Origin: Gammaproteobacteria bacterium
Lineage (GTDB): Bacteria > Pseudomonadota > Gammaproteobacteria > Pseudomonadales > Azotimanducaceae
DNA: 50,143 nucleotides
NCBI GenBank assembly: GCA_020832085.1
Contig: JAFIFJ010000130.1
Coordinates: 1-50,143 of the forward strand
Direction: 5' to 3'
Of this stretch, positions 18,580 through 28,424 are shown in pieces; the first letter of the stretch is position 1; each line of letters begins with the position of its first letter. The position numbers were made by a program, and so were the translations under genes. The notes beneath the pieces are model-generated. The model saw nothing but the letters and a program-made list of their open reading frames with translations, was not told where the DNA came from and did not search any database.

Positions 18580-19053
18580 TCAAATGTAACCATGATCGCG
18601 GAGGGTGTCGAGCCAGACTTCTCCAAGGGCACTGCGGGCCGCGACGCGGGCGCGTCGCCCCTCGCCCTCGGGAGCCAGCCGGATGCACAGGTCCGGGGCC
18701 GGCAGCACCGGCTCGCCACGCTCCGGCCACTCCACCAGGATCCAGGCCGCTGCGGCAAAGTAATCCCGGACACCCAACTCCTCGAGTTCGTCGGGATCCA
18801 CGAGGCGATAGAGGTCCATGTGGTAGACGTCCAACCCGGCCACGCGATAGGGCTCCACCAGCGTGTAGGTGGGCGACTTGACGCTGCCAGCATGGCCCAG
18901 CGCCCGCAGAAAACCACGCACCAGGGTGGTCTTGCCGGCACCGAGGACGCCTTCGAGGGTGATCAGCCCGGGGGGGGCGAGCACGGCCAGGCTGGCGCCA
19001 AGGGCCTCCGTGGCCTCGACGTCGGCCAACAGCACATCGATTTCGGCGCTCAT
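18580..19053 (-). CDS. tsaE: tRNA t6A biosynthesis ATPase TsaE
   Basis: The 157-residue P-loop ATPase ([20 protein letters not shown], then [12 protein letters not shown] and YHMDLYRL) works with TsaB and TsaD to make N6-threonylcarbamoyl-adenosine at A37 of tRNA. Its ATG overlaps the nnr stop by 4 nt, so it is translated together with nnr; the amidase gene follows after 54 nt. This nnr-tsaE-ami-mutL order is conserved in gammaproteobacteria. Confidence 0.95.
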   Translation of the reverse strand: MSAEIDVLLADVEATEALGASLAVLAPPGLITLEGVLGAGKTTLVRGFLRALGHAGSVKSPTYTLVEPYRVAGLDVYHMDLYRLVDPDELEELGVRDYFAAAAWILVEWPERGEPVLPAPDLCIRLAPEGEGRRARVAARSALGEVWLDTLRDHGYI

Positions 19054-20561
19054 CCTGAGATGCCATCGAGCAGTCGGCGCAGATGCGGCGCGAGATCACT
19101 GGCGGCCAGACCCACCGCGCCGCTGGCGGCTGCCCCATCACCCGCCGCGCCGTGCAGGCAGACGGCCAGCGACGTTGCCCGCATGGGTGGCAGGCCCTGG
19201 GCCAGCAGAGCGCCGATCACGCCCGAGAGCACGTCACCCATGCCGCCGCTGGCCATGCCGGGGTTGCCATAGGGCGACAGCCCCAACTCGTCGTCACCCA
19301 CCACCAGCGACCCGGCACCCTTGAGCACCACCGTACCGCCGTATCGGGCCTGCAGGGCCGATGCGGCGGCGAAGCGGTCTGCGCTGACGGCTGTGGTGGT
19401 CGTCGCAAGCAGCCGCGCCGCCTCGCCCGGATGCGGCGTCAGCACCCAGTTGTCACGACTCACCGGCCGCTCGGCCAGCAGATTGAGCCCATCGGCATCC
19501 ACCACCAGGGGCAGCTTCGATTCCAGTACCGCGTCGAACAGGGACTCAGCCCAGGGGGCCTGCCCCAGCCCCGGACCGATCACCACCACCGTCGCCCGCG
19601 CAAGCATGGGCAGCAGGGCATCGCGGGTGGCAACCGGCCGCACCATGACTTCCGGCGTACGGGCGAGAATGGCCGCCAGATGCGGCTCCCGGGTGGCCGC
19701 ACTGACCAGCCCCGCACCGCAGCGCAGCGCTGCCTCGGCCGCCAGCGCCACCGCGCCGCCCATGCCGTCATCACCGCCGACGATCAGAACGTGTCCGAAG
19801 CGGCCCTTGTGGGCGTTGCGCAACCGCGGTGGCAGCGTCAGATCGTCCCCCCCCAGGGTCAGCAGCCGGATGCCCTCCGGCGCAGCCGGACCCGAATACA
19901 CCGTATCCGGCAGGTCCAGGTCACTGAACTCGAGGTCACCGGCATGATCCGGACCGTCACCGGTCAGCAAGCCGCGCTTGACGCCGATGAAGGTGATGGT
20001 TGCCGTCGCGCGCACCGCGCATCCGAGCACGCTGCCGGTATCGGCAGCCAAGCCGCTCGGCACGTCCAGCGCCAGCACCGGCAACCCGGCGCCATTGATG
20101 GTCTCCACCGCGGCCGCGAATGCCGGACGCACGCTGCCCTTAAGGCCCGTGCCGAGCAATGCGTCCACCAGCACCTCCCCGCGCAGGGTGACGTCGGGCG
20201 TGAAGGTTTCGATGACGACGCCCTGCTCCACGGCCCAGTCCCGGGCCCGCGCCGCATCACCCGTGAGATCCGCGGCATCCGTGACCTGCAGCAGCTGCAC
20301 TTCCAGCGCCCGGCTACTGGCGAGGCCGGCCACCACGTAGCCATCGCCGGCGTTGTTGCCGCGGCCACAGAACACAGTCAGGGTGCGGGCTTCGGGCCAG
20401 CGCGAGCGCAGCAGGGCAAAGGCCGCCGCTCCGGCACGCCGCATCAGCACGATGCCGGCAATGCCCTCGTCCTCGATGGCGCGGCGATCGAGCTCGCGGT
20501 TCTCTGCGGCAGAGTAGAGCCGCCGAACCGGCGGCACTGCGGCGACAGGCAGTCGTGTCAT
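19050..20561 (-). CDS. nnr: Bifunctional NAD(P)H-hydrate repair enzyme Nnr
   Basis: The 503-residue fusion repairs damaged NAD(P)H hydrates. The N-terminal YjeF_N epimerase domain (about 10-220) shows [18 protein letters not shown]. The C-terminal ADP-dependent dehydratase domain has [37 protein letters not shown] and the [19 protein letters not shown] motif. Domain order and length match E. coli Nnr. It is divergent from queG and coupled to tsaE downstream. Confidence 0.96.
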   Translation of the reverse strand: MTRLPVAAVPPVRRLYSAAENRELDRRAIEDEGIAGIVLMRRAGAAAFALLRSRWPEARTLTVFCGRGNNAGDGYVVAGLASSRALEVQLLQVTDAADLTGDAARARDWAVEQGVVIETFTPDVTLRGEVLVDALLGTGLKGSVRPAFAAAVETINGAGLPVLALDVPSGLAADTGSVLGCAVRATATITFIGVKRGLLTGDGPDHAGDLEFSDLDLPDTVYSGPAAPEGIRLLTLGGDDLTLPPRLRNAHKGRFGHVLIVGGDDGMGGAVALAAEAALRCGAGLVSAATREPHLAAILARTPEVMVRPVATRDALLPMLARATVVVIGPGLGQAPWAESLFDAVLESKLPLVVDADGLNLLAERPVSRDNWVLTPHPGEAARLLATTTTAVSADRFAAASALQARYGGTVVLKGAGSLVVGDDELGLSPYGNPGMASGGMGDVLSGVIGALLAQGLPPMRATSLAVCLHGAAGDGAAASGAVGLAASDLAPHLRRLLDGISG

Positions 20562-20673
20562 CGATCACTCCAGCAAGAGATGCAGCGTACAATCCGGCCG
20601 GGACTTCTGCGCGCTTGCCCGTCCGACTCTCGGTCACAGGTCGCGCATTGTAGGCTACGCCTTGGGATCCGGC

Positions 20674-21741
20674 ATGAATCCAGAGCAGCTTGTCGCCGAC
20701 ATCCGCAACTGGGCAGCCGAACTCGGCTTCGACCGTATCGGTATCACCGACACTGATCTCGGCGAGCATCCAGCGCACCTGAAACGCTGGCTGGCTGCCG
20801 GCCATCAGGCCTCCATGAGCTGGATGGACACCCACGCCGAGCTGCGCTGCGCGCCCGAGCGGCTGGTGCCGGGCACCCTGCGCATCGTCACCGCCCGGAT
20901 GCACTATGCCCCTCCCAACGACGATCCTCTGGCGGTGCTCCAGCGCGGTGATCTGGCCTATGTCTCCCGCTATGCCCTCGGCCGCGACTACCACAAAGTC
21001 ATCCGGCCGCGACTGGCGCGGCTGGCCCAACGCATGGACGCAGCCATCGCCGGCTACGGCTATCGGGCCTTCACCGATTCCGCTCCGGTGCTGGAGAAGG
21101 CCATCGCCCAGCGCGCCGGACTCGGCTGGATCGGCAAGAACACCCTGCTTCTTTCCCGGGACGCCGGCAGCCTGTTCTTCTTGGGCGAGATCTTCACCGA
21201 CCTGCCCCTGCCCGTCGATGCGCCGGAATCCCGCGATCACTGCGGCAGCTGCAGCGCCTGCCTGGACATCTGTCCCACCGATGCCTTCGTCGGCCCGCAG
21301 CAGCTCGACGCCGGGCGCTGCATCAGCTATCTGACCATCGAGCATCGCGGGGCCATTCCCGAACACCTGCGGGCCCCCATGGGCAATCGGGTCTTCGGCT
21401 GCGACGACTGCCAGCTGATCTGCCCCTGGAACAAGTTCGCCCGCAGCACCCGGGAAGACGACTTCCACCCCCGCCACCAGCTCGAAGCCAGCGACCTGGT
21501 GGAGCTGTTCCTCTGGTCCGAGGACACCTTCCTCGAGCGCACGGCCGGCAGCGCCATCCGCCGTACCGGCTACGCAGGCTGGCTGCGGAATCTGGCCGTA
21601 GCCCTGGGCAACGCCCCGCCGACGGAGCGCATCGCGGCCGCCCTCACAGCGCGGCGGGAAGACGCGGACGACATGGTGGCCGAGCACATCGACTGGGCGC
21701 TGGCGCGGCAGACGGGCGCCCGGGGGAGCGATCAGGGCTGA
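20674..21741 (+). CDS. queG: Epoxyqueuosine reductase QueG
   Basis: QueG performs the last step of queuosine synthesis, reducing epoxyqueuosine in tRNA with a cobalamin cofactor and two 4Fe-4S clusters. The 355-residue protein has the cluster motifs [16 protein letters not shown] and [13 protein letters not shown], and the substrate region [26 protein letters not shown] chose the ATG at 20674; an in-frame TTG four codons upstream is an alternative. It is divergent from nnr and overlaps the 3' end of orn by 10 nt, convergently. Confidence 0.96.
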   Translation: MNPEQLVADIRNWAAELGFDRIGITDTDLGEHPAHLKRWLAAGHQASMSWMDTHAELRCAPERLVPGTLRIVTARMHYAPPNDDPLAVLQRGDLAYVSRYALGRDYHKVIRPRLARLAQRMDAAIAGYGYRAFTDSAPVLEKAIAQRAGLGWIGKNTLLLSRDAGSLFFLGEIFTDLPLPVDAPESRDHCGSCSACLDICPTDAFVGPQQLDAGRCISYLTIEHRGAIPEHLRAPMGNRVFGCDDCQLICPWNKFARSTREDDFHPRHQLEASDLVELFLWSEDTFLERTAGSAIRRTGYAGWLRNLAVALGNAPPTERIAAALTARREDADDMVAEHIDWALARQTGARGSDQG

Positions 21742-22280
21742 CGGAAAACATGCGCCCGATAGTGCTTCAGTTCGGCGATGGAGTCCTTGATGTCCTCCAG
21801 GGCCAGATGAGCGCCTTCCTTGGTGAAGCCCTCCAGGGCAGCCGGATGCCAGCGTCTAGCCAGCTCCTTCACGGTGCTGACATCGATCATACGGTAGTGC
21901 AGAAAGGCATTGAGTGCCGGCATGTGACGCGCGAGGAAGCGTCGGTCCTGACAGATGCTGTTGCCGCACAGCGGGCTCATGCCCGGCTCCAGATACTGCC
22001 GCAGAAACGCCAGAGTCGCCGCCTCGGCAGCCCTCATATCGACGCTGCTCGCCCGCACCCGAGCAGTGAGTCCGGATCCGCCATGCTGCTTGACGTTCCA
22101 GTCGTCCATCTTGGCGAGTTCGGATTCGGGCTGATGGATGGCCATGACCGGCCCCTCCGCAATCACTTCGAGCTGACTGTCGGTGAGCAGCGTTGCCATC
22201 TCGATGATCACGTTCTCGTCCGGATCGAGCCCCGTCATTTCCAGGTCCATCCAGACCAGCGGTGCCTCCACTGTCGTCAC
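21732..22280 (-). CDS. orn: Oligoribonuclease
   Basis: The 182-residue DEDDh exonuclease clears 2-5 nt RNAs, including pGpG from cyclic-di-GMP breakdown. Exo motifs are visible: [20 protein letters not shown] (DxE), the [15 protein letters not shown] block, and H-containing [16 protein letters not shown] (HxxxD). The start is GTG at 22280, with another GTG three codons on. It is divergent from rsgA, an arrangement shared with E. coli and Pseudomonas, and relevant to the cyclic-di-GMP module further on. Confidence 0.96.
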   Translation of the reverse strand: MTTVEAPLVWMDLEMTGLDPDENVIIEMATLLTDSQLEVIAEGPVMAIHQPESELAKMDDWNVKQHGGSGLTARVRASSVDMRAAEAATLAFLRQYLEPGMSPLCGNSICQDRRFLARHMPALNAFLHYRMIDVSTVKELARRWHPAALEGFTKEGAHLALEDIKDSIAELKHYRAHVFRQP

Positions 22281-22361
22281 CCGTCAGGACTCCCATCCAC
22301 AGCGCTTGAAACCACGTAGAATACGGACCCGCCATGGAGGCGGCCAGCACAAGGCAAATGC

Positions 22362-23315
22362 GTGACCGAGCAGGACCATCCCAATGCGCCCCCCGAAGTG
22401 GTGCCGGCCGTCGTCGTCAGTCACCTGCGCAGCGAAGTGGAGGTGGCCACGCTGTCGACGCGCGGGGAACCCTCCGAGCGGCTGCGCTGTTTTCAGCGCA
22501 GCCGCAGCATCGAGGTGGTCACCGGCGATCGCGTCCTCATCGAGCGTGATCCGGAGCATCCGGAGCGCGGCGTCATCAACGAAGTGCAGCCGCGCCGCAG
22601 CCTGCTGCAGCGCCGCAATCGGTCCGGCGTCGTGCAGACCATCTGCGCCAACCTCGATCTGCTGCTGATCACCATTGCCCCCGACCCGCAGCCCCACGCC
22701 GATCTGGTGGACCGCTATCTGGTCGCGGCCGAACTCGACGACCTGAAAGCCGCCGTCGTACTCAACAAGTGCGACCTGGCGGCCGCCGGAGCGCCGGACA
22801 TCCTGAGCCTGATCGACCTCTACGAGAGCTTGGGTATTCCCGTCTTCCGCTGCAGCGCTGTTGCCGGCATCGGCCTCGACGCCCTGCGTGACCTGATCGG
22901 CGAGCGCACCGCCGCGCTGGTGGGCCAATCCGGCGTCGGCAAGTCCTCGCTGCTCAATGCGCTGTTACCCGAGGCTGCCGCCGAAGTCGGCACCCTCACC
23001 GGCAACCGCAGTCGAGGCCACGGCCGCGGCCGCCACACCACCAGCACCGTGCGCCTGTATCCCATTGCCGGGGGCGTGATCATCGATTCGCCGGGCATCC
23101 GGGAACTCACGCCAGAGGTCACCGATCGAAGCCGCCTGATCACGGGCTTTCCCGAGATCGATCTGGCAGCGCGCCGCTGCCGGTTTCGCAATTGCCGCCA
23201 CGACCGCGAGCCGGACTGCGGCGTCAGCGAAGCGCTGGCCGCGGGCCACATCGATGGGCGCCGCTGGCGCAGTTATCGCATCCTCGAAGCTGAGCTCGGC
23301 CAGGGCCGAAGATGA
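22362..23315 (+). CDS. rsgA: Small ribosomal subunit biogenesis GTPase RsgA
   Basis: RsgA is a circularly permuted GTPase for late 30S maturation. The 317-residue protein has an OB-fold N-terminus (about 20-100), then G4 (VVLNKCDLAA), G1 (GQSGVGKSSLLNALLP) and G3 (DSPGIREL) in permuted order, and a C-terminal zinc motif CRFRNCRHDREPDCGV. The start is GTG at 22362. It is divergent from orn and followed by the rhodanese gene after 64 nt. The motAB genes found between these in Pseudomonas, from memory, are absent here. Confidence 0.96.
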   Translation: MTEQDHPNAPPEVVPAVVVSHLRSEVEVATLSTRGEPSERLRCFQRSRSIEVVTGDRVLIERDPEHPERGVINEVQPRRSLLQRRNRSGVVQTICANLDLLLITIAPDPQPHADLVDRYLVAAELDDLKAAVVLNKCDLAAAGAPDILSLIDLYESLGIPVFRCSAVAGIGLDALRDLIGERTAALVGQSGVGKSSLLNALLPEAAAEVGTLTGNRSRGHGRGRHTTSTVRLYPIAGGVIIDSPGIRELTPEVTDRSRLITGFPEIDLAARRCRFRNCRHDREPDCGVSEALAAGHIDGRRWRSYRILEAELGQGRR

Positions 23316-23379
23316 AGAAGCCGACCATGCTGTTCGCTACAATCAGCGCCGCGCACCCGCGCCCCAACCGGAGTGAACC

Positions 23380-24207
23380 ATGACGCAACCGGACCCGGAC
23401 CGCCTGCTGACACCAGAGGCGCTCGAGGCCCTGCCCCCGCAGCAGACCCTGCTGGTGGACGTGGGTTCAGCCCAACGCTACGCCGAGGCCCACATCCCGG
23501 GCGCCGTCCTGGTGACACCCGGCGAGCTGGTGGACGGCCGCCCGCCGGCCACCGGGCGCCTGCCCGAGCTGCAGCGCCTGAACGACCTGTTTTCCCGCAT
23601 TGGCCTGCGCCCCGATCTCAAGGTGGTGGCCTATGACGACGAAGGGGGCGGCTGGGCCGGCCGCCTGCTCTGGACCCTGGACGTGGTGCGGCATGACAAC
23701 TGGGCCTACCTGGATGGCGGCATCCATGCCTGGCAGGCCAGCGGCCGTCCGCTCGAATCGAAACCCAACGAGCCGGTCCCGGGTCGCGTGCAGGTCGAGA
23801 TTCACTCAGGTCCGGTGACCGAGGCAGAAGCCATCATGCAGGCGCTGGCGAGGGGCGATGAGGATCTGCTGGTGTGGGATGCGCGGTCGGCAGCCGAATA
23901 CCGCGGCGAGCGTCAGGCGGCGGCGCGCAGCGGCCACATCCCCGGCGCAGTCAACCTGGACTGGCTGGAACTGATGGACCGCGACCGGGAGTTGCGCCTG
24001 CGCCGGGATCTGGCCGAACTGCTCGCTGCCCGCGGCATCACCCCGGACAAGCAGGTGGTCACCCATTGCCAGACCCACCACCGCTCCGGGCTGACCTGGC
24101 TGGCGGCGCGCCTGCTCGGCTATCCGAGGCTCAGCGCCTACCCGGGATCCTGGTCGGAGTGGGGCAACCGCAGCGATACGCCCATCCACACCGGAGCTGC
24201 GCCGTGA
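23380..24207 (+). CDS. RhdA-type thiosulfate sulfurtransferase (rhodanese)
   Basis: The 275-residue protein has two rhodanese domains. The second (about 145-275) is catalytic, with the active-site loop HCQTHHRSGLTW. The CQTHHR loop is typical of Azotobacter and Pseudomonas RhdA rather than of the CRKGVT loop of classical enzymes. It moves sulfane sulfur from thiosulfate to acceptors. A GGAG site lies 6 nt before the ATG. Its stop overlaps the psd start by 4 nt, so the two are coupled, as in Pseudomonas where rhdA precedes psd. Confidence 0.93.
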   Translation: MTQPDPDRLLTPEALEALPPQQTLLVDVGSAQRYAEAHIPGAVLVTPGELVDGRPPATGRLPELQRLNDLFSRIGLRPDLKVVAYDDEGGGWAGRLLWTLDVVRHDNWAYLDGGIHAWQASGRPLESKPNEPVPGRVQVEIHSGPVTEAEAIMQALARGDEDLLVWDARSAAEYRGERQAAARSGHIPGAVNLDWLELMDRDRELRLRRDLAELLAARGITPDKQVVTHCQTHHRSGLTWLAARLLGYPRLSAYPGSWSEWGNRSDTPIHTGAAP

Positions 24208-25070
24208 CCTTGGGGCAGCGCGCCTTCCTGTGGCTGCAGCACCTGTTACCGAAGACCCTGCTCACCCGCCTGGCGGGCGCATTCGCCCGCCGCAGGATTC
24301 CGCTGCTGACACCCTGGGTGATGCAGCGCTTCATTCAGGCCTACGGCGTCAACATGGCCGAGGCCGCCCAGCCCGACCCGTCTGCCTACGCCACCTTCAA
24401 CGCCTTCTTCACCCGCGCCCTGCGCAGCGGTGCGCGCCCGCTGGCCCCGCCGCCGGCCCTGCTCTGCCCCTGCGACGGCGCCGTGTCGGAAGCCGGTGAC
24501 CTCGACGGCGATCGCCTGCTGCAGGCCAAAGGCGTCACCTATACCGCCGCAGAGCTGCTCGGCGATGCCGAGCTCGCCGAATCGTTTCGCGGCGGCAGCT
24601 TCGCCACCCTCTACCTGGCCCCCAGGGACTACCATCGCGTGCACATGCCCGCCGACGGCATCCTCGAGTCCATGGCCTACCTGCCCGGCGGCCTGTTCTC
24701 GGTGAATCCCGCCACCGCCGCTGCCCGGGCCGGACTTTTCGCCCGCAACGAGCGGGTGGTCGCCACCTTCCAAGGGGCCGGTGACCGCTTCGCCATGGTG
24801 CTGGTGGGGGCCATGATCGTCGGCGGTATCCGCACAGCCTGGGCCGGTCGCGTGACGCCCCGCAGCGCCGAGCCCTGGCGGCTGGCCCTGGAAACCCGGC
24901 GGTTCTGCCCCCGCGGCAGCGAGATGGGGACCTTCGAACTGGGCTCGACCGTGATCCTGCTCTTCCCTCCCGGCCGGGCCCGGCTGGACAAGACGCTCAC
25001 GCCCGGCCACAAGGTGCGCATGGGCGAAGCCATCGGCGAAGTCTTCGAACCCGACGAGCCGGTGCGCTGA
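24204..25070 (+). CDS. psd: Phosphatidylserine decarboxylase proenzyme
   Basis: Psd converts phosphatidylserine to phosphatidylethanolamine at the inner membrane. The 288-residue proenzyme has the substrate region FNAFFTRAL, the PRDYHRVHMPADG block, and the self-cleavage site ELGSTVILLFPP, where cleavage at LG^S makes the pyruvoyl group. The GTG at 24204 has GGAG 7 nt upstream and overlaps the rhodanese stop by 4 nt; longer in-frame readings through the rhodanese gene are rejected. Confidence 0.96.
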   Translation: MTLGQRAFLWLQHLLPKTLLTRLAGAFARRRIPLLTPWVMQRFIQAYGVNMAEAAQPDPSAYATFNAFFTRALRSGARPLAPPPALLCPCDGAVSEAGDLDGDRLLQAKGVTYTAAELLGDAELAESFRGGSFATLYLAPRDYHRVHMPADGILESMAYLPGGLFSVNPATAAARAGLFARNERVVATFQGAGDRFAMVLVGAMIVGGIRTAWAGRVTPRSAEPWRLALETRRFCPRGSEMGTFELGSTVILLFPPGRARLDKTLTPGHKVRMGEAIGEVFEPDEPVR

Positions 25071-25103
25071 CCGCAGGTTGTCCCAAAACCCAGCGATGTA
25101 CGT

Positions 25104-25385
25104 CTGTGGGAGTTCGCCAAGAACGTTCGTTCACGCTGTCGCGGAAGAAACATGCGATGCGCTGACTGTGGGCGCATTTCGACGGGATCGAAATGCGTCG
25201 CACGCAGTGCGCCGCGAAGCGGGGCGCGCCATGGATGGCGCGCAACAGAGCGCTAGCGCCCGCAGGGCGATGCGCCGATTGGCATGACGTTCAGCGAAGC
25301 CGGTGCCTTCAGCTTCGGCACAACCAGCTTCGGCACAACGCCTCGCAATCGGCCCATTCGCTGCGCGAACAGGGCTCTCCCACAA
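25104..25385 (+). repeat. 282-bp intergenic element with inverted TGTGGGAG ends
   Basis: This fills most of the 406-nt gap between the convergent psd and epmA genes. It starts CTGTGGGAG (25104-25112) and ends with the inverse, TCTCCCACA (25376-25384). Inside are: GTTCGTTCACGCTGTCGCGG (25125-25144, also at 45538); a 10-bp hairpin with CGGGA loop (25173-25197), followed by GCAC-GCA-GTGC; a 15-bp perfect tandem duplication (25310-25324 and 25325-25339); and hairpin TTCGC-TGC-GCGAA (25357-25369). No convincing protein is encoded. It resembles a mosaic REP/MITE-type element. Confidence 0.6.
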
Positions 25386-25476
25386 TGGCGTGCTCCAATC
25401 TTAAAAGTTGTTTAAAAATCAAATGGTTGTCCTATTTTTCATAAGAGCTCTTCGACTCAGGCGGTTGCAGCAGCCG
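25386..25476. other. AT-rich pocket between psd and epmA
   Basis: Bases 25397-25445 are strongly AT-rich compared with the surrounding GC-rich DNA. They contain TTGTCCTAT (25427-25435), the same 9 bases that occur on the minus strand at 5579-5587 upstream of folE2. There is no hairpin that would serve as a terminator for psd or epmA, and no gene. Confidence 0.4.
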
Positions 25477-26439
25477 CTACAGCCGATGCCGACCGAACGG
25501 CAGCACGGCGTCGAGATCGTTAGCGCCGGTCATCAGCATCAGGACCCGGTCGAGGCCCAGCGCCACGCCGGCACAGTCCGGCAAGCCCTGCTCCAGAGCC
25601 GCCAGCAGGCGCTCGTCCAGCGCCGGCAGCCAGCGGCCGGAGGCCTTGCGATGCTCAAGATCCACCTCGAAGCGGCGCCGCTGCTCCGCGGCATCGAGCA
25701 GTTCGTGATAGCCATTGGCCAGCTCGATGCCGTCCACCACCAGCTCGAAGCGGGCCGCCACCGTGGCGCCTTGAGCGTCGGAGCGCAGCCGGGCCAGCGC
25801 GGCCTGTTCGGGGGGGAAATCATGGATGAAACTGGCACCGGCCAAACCCTCGAGGGCTTCCGCATAGGCCAGATCGAGCAAGGCCGTGCGCTCTCCGCCG
25901 GTCAGCGCCAGCACGTCCGCTTCCCGGCCCGACTGCTGAAAGTGCCGGCCCAGGGCCAGCAGCAGGGCAGCGGACGGCTCCGCCAGCGGGTCCACCCCGA
26001 GGCGGTCGGCGAGCAGATCACGAAAGCGCATGCGCCGTGCCGGGAAGCCATCGAGCAGGGGAGCCAGCAGAGCGTCCATCTCGGCCATGAGGGCAAAGTC
26101 GTCGAAACCGGGCCGGTACCACTCGAGCAGGAGGAATTCCGGGTTGTGCAGGCGTCCCGCCTCCTCGGCCCGGAACGCCCGGGCGATCTGGTAGATCGGC
26201 CCGGATCCCGCTGCCAGCAGCCGTTTCATGAAGAACTCGGGAGACGATTGCAGCACGAGGCCGGCATCGGTTCGCAGGCAATCGATGGCGGGGTCGGAGC
26301 CGGCGGTGGCGCCGAGAATGGGCGTGTCCACTTCGAGCACATTGCGGCCGGAGAAGAAGGTGCGCACCGAAGCCAGCAGCTCGGCGCGCCGCTTCAGGGT
26401 CGCTACGTCAGTGCCGGGCCGCCAATCGGCCACCCTCAA
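25477..26439 (-). CDS. epmA: EF-P lysine (beta-lysyl) ligase EpmA
   Basis: EpmA (PoxA/GenX/YjeA) is a shortened lysyl-tRNA-synthetase paralogue that attaches (R)-beta-lysine to Lys34 of EF-P. The 320-residue protein has class II motifs ([32 protein letters not shown]; and [12 protein letters not shown] near the end) and lacks the tRNA anticodon-binding domain. The start is a TTG overlapping the efp stop by 3 nt, with a GTG two codons on. The epmA-efp-epmB set is complete here. Confidence 0.95.
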   Translation of the reverse strand: MRVADWRPGTDVATLKRRAELLASVRTFFSGRNVLEVDTPILGATAGSDPAIDCLRTDAGLVLQSSPEFFMKRLLAAGSGPIYQIARAFRAEEAGRLHNPEFLLLEWYRPGFDDFALMAEMDALLAPLLDGFPARRMRFRDLLADRLGVDPLAEPSAALLLALGRHFQQSGREADVLALTGGERTALLDLAYAEALEGLAGASFIHDFPPEQAALARLRSDAQGATVAARFELVVDGIELANGYHELLDAAEQRRRFEVDLEHRKASGRWLPALDERLLAALEQGLPDCAGVALGLDRVLMLMTGANDLDAVLPFGRHRL

Positions 26440-27008
26440 CCCTTGGCGCGGCTCTGGTACTCGGAGGTCCGGGTGTCGACCCGCAGGATGTCGCCTTGGT
26501 TCACGAACAGCGGCACCTTGACCACGGCACCGGTGGAGAGGGTCGCGGGCTTGGTGCCGCCCTGAGCCGTATCACCCTTGAGGCCAGGGTCGGTCTGCAC
26601 CACCTCGAGTTCGATGAAGTTCGGTGCCGCCACCAGCAGCGGCGCGTCATTCCACAGGGTGACCATGTAGATCTCCTGCTCCTTCAGCCACTGCTTGGCT
26701 TCCCCCACGGCCTCGGCGGAAGCCGCCACCTGCTCGAAGCTGCCGTCGGTCTTCATGAAGTGATAGAACTCACCGTCGGAGTACAGGTACTCCATATCGA
26801 CTTCCATCACGTCTGCGCCGGGCAGCGATTCGCCAGACTTGAACGTGCGCTCCCAGACCCGTCCGGTCTTCAGGTTGCGCAGGCGGACCCGGTTGAACGC
26901 CTGTCCCTTGCCTGGTTTGACGAATTCGTTCTCGAGGATGTTGCAGGGATCACCGTCGAGCATCACCTTCAGCCCGGAACGGAATTCGTTGGTCGCAAAG
27001 GTCGCCAT
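26436..27008 (-). CDS. efp: Elongation factor P
   Basis: EF-P rescues ribosomes stalled at polyproline. The 190-residue protein has three domains: KOW-like (1-65), OB (about 66-130) and a C-terminal S1-like domain. The modification loop reads [13 protein letters not shown] with Lys34 at the expected position. Adjacent epmA and epmB supply beta-lysylation of that residue. It is divergent from epmB across a 184-nt gap. Confidence 0.97.
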   Translation of the reverse strand: MATFATNEFRSGLKVMLDGDPCNILENEFVKPGKGQAFNRVRLRNLKTGRVWERTFKSGESLPGADVMEVDMEYLYSDGEFYHFMKTDGSFEQVAASAEAVGEAKQWLKEQEIYMVTLWNDAPLLVAAPNFIELEVVQTDPGLKGDTAQGGTKPATLSTGAVVKVPLFVNQGDILRVDTRTSEYQSRAKG

Positions 27009-27192
27009 GTCGTCTCCACCGTGTAGCCTGGGCGAGGAAGCCCCGCCACGCGGGGCGCATCATAATCAATCGTCCCCCACAGCGGCCAGCAGCTCTCCGC
27101 AGGTTCGGAGTCGCTGCAAGGCCGGGGGCATCGTGCCCGCCTGCCACCACGCCTATACTCGCCCCGCACTCAGAAACCGGAGCCTGTCATCC

Positions 27193-28209
27193 ATGCTTGC
27201 CCGTGCCCACGATCCCGACGCCTGGCGCACCCTCCTCGCCACGGCGGTGACGGATTCAGCGGAATTGCTCCGTCGCCTGGAGCTGAGCCAGCACCCGCTG
27301 GCCGCCACCCTGCAACCGGGCCCGAGTTTCCCGGTGCGCGTGCCGGAGCCCTATCTGGCCTGCATGCGCCGGGGGGATCCCGAAGATCCCCTGCTGCGGC
27401 AGGTGCTGGCGCTTGCAGACGAAGCGCACCCCGTGCCCGGATTCAGCACCGACCCCCTCGGTGAGGCAGGCCAGAACCCGCTGCCGGGCCTGCTGCACAA
27501 GTACCGGGGTCGAGCCCTGCTGATCGCCGCCGGCGGCTGCGCGGTGCACTGCCGCTACTGTTTCCGCCGCCACTTTCCCTATGGCGAGAACAACCCCGGC
27601 CGGCGCGGGCTCGAAGCGGCCCTGGGCTATCTGGCCGCGCACCCGGATATCCGGGAAGTCATCCTCTCAGGCGGTGATCCGCTGATGCTCGACGACGAAG
27701 CCTTGGGCTGGCTCGTGCAGCGGCTGGAGCAGATTCCCCATCTCACCCGCCTGCGCATCCACACGCGCTTTCCGGTGGTCATTCCGCAGCGCCTGACGCC
27801 GCAACTGGTGGCCCTGCTGGCGGGCACCCGGCTGCGCAGCGTGGTGGTGCTGCACGTTAATCACGCACGGGAACTCGGCACCGGCGTCACGGCTGCCGTC
27901 CTGCCCCTGCGGCAGGCCGGCATCCCGCTGTTCAATCAGGCCGTCCTGCTCAAAGGCGTCAACGACGACCTCGCCACCCTCATCGACCTCTGCGAACAGA
28001 GCTTCGATGCCGGCATTCAGCCCTACTACCTGCACCTGCTCGATCGCGTGGCGGGGGCTGCCCACTTCGAAGTGCCGGTTGCGGAAGCCCGCCGGCTCTA
28101 CGAAGATCTGGCATCAGGCCTGCCGGGTTACCTGCTGCCTCGACTCGTGCGTGAGCGGGCCGGCGCCCCGGGCAAGGTGGTCCTGGCGCCACGCTGGGAA
28201 GCCCTGTGA
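27193..28209 (+). CDS. epmB: EF-P beta-lysylation protein EpmB (lysine 2,3-aminomutase)
   Basis: EpmB (YjeK) is a radical SAM and PLP enzyme that makes (R)-beta-lysine from L-alpha-lysine for EpmA. The 338-residue protein has LLHKYRGRALLIAAGGCAVHCRYCFRR with the CxxxCxxC cluster motif, then VILSGGDPLMLDDEAL. I chose ATG at 27193; longer in-frame readings start inside efp on the opposite strand. TATACT at 27154-27159 could be its -10, but no good -35 is seen. Confidence 0.95.
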   Translation: MLARAHDPDAWRTLLATAVTDSAELLRRLELSQHPLAATLQPGPSFPVRVPEPYLACMRRGDPEDPLLRQVLALADEAHPVPGFSTDPLGEAGQNPLPGLLHKYRGRALLIAAGGCAVHCRYCFRRHFPYGENNPGRRGLEAALGYLAAHPDIREVILSGGDPLMLDDEALGWLVQRLEQIPHLTRLRIHTRFPVVIPQRLTPQLVALLAGTRLRSVVVLHVNHARELGTGVTAAVLPLRQAGIPLFNQAVLLKGVNDDLATLIDLCEQSFDAGIQPYYLHLLDRVAGAAHFEVPVAEARRLYEDLASGLPGYLLPRLVRERAGAPGKVVLAPRWEAL

Positions 28210-28424
28210 CGGCCCTGCACGCTGTTGCCGGGAGGCGGCCCGGAAGCCTGGCAAAGCGATGCGCAGATCAGTGACGACCCACGATGGGTTTGGGGCATAC
28301 TGAGCGCTGAAGGACGGCGCCCTGCTGTCAGGCAGCGCGCCCCGCAGCGGCCGCCATCCGCCTCATGGAAGAGGGCCGTTTCACGAGAACCAGAGCACCA
28401 CGTTCGACCTTGGAAGCAGACGGC

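Noticed and set aside
20314..21687. A 457-codon minus-strand frame opposite queG
   Set aside because: queG on the plus strand has both 4Fe-4S motifs; the antisense frame shows no family features.
25310..25339. Two 15-bp direct copies considered as a CRISPR or iteron array
   Set aside because: Only two copies with no spacer; a simple tandem duplication inside a REP-like element.
25078..25444. Several short open frames in the psd-epmA gap
   Set aside because: They translate repeat units in all frames, share the RERTF peptide with another repeat copy, and lack ribosome binding sites.
28296..28301. CATACT as a -10 for the first FimW-like gene
   Set aside because: The only upstream match to a -35 (GTGACG) is weak and 19 nt away, so it was not listed as a promoter.
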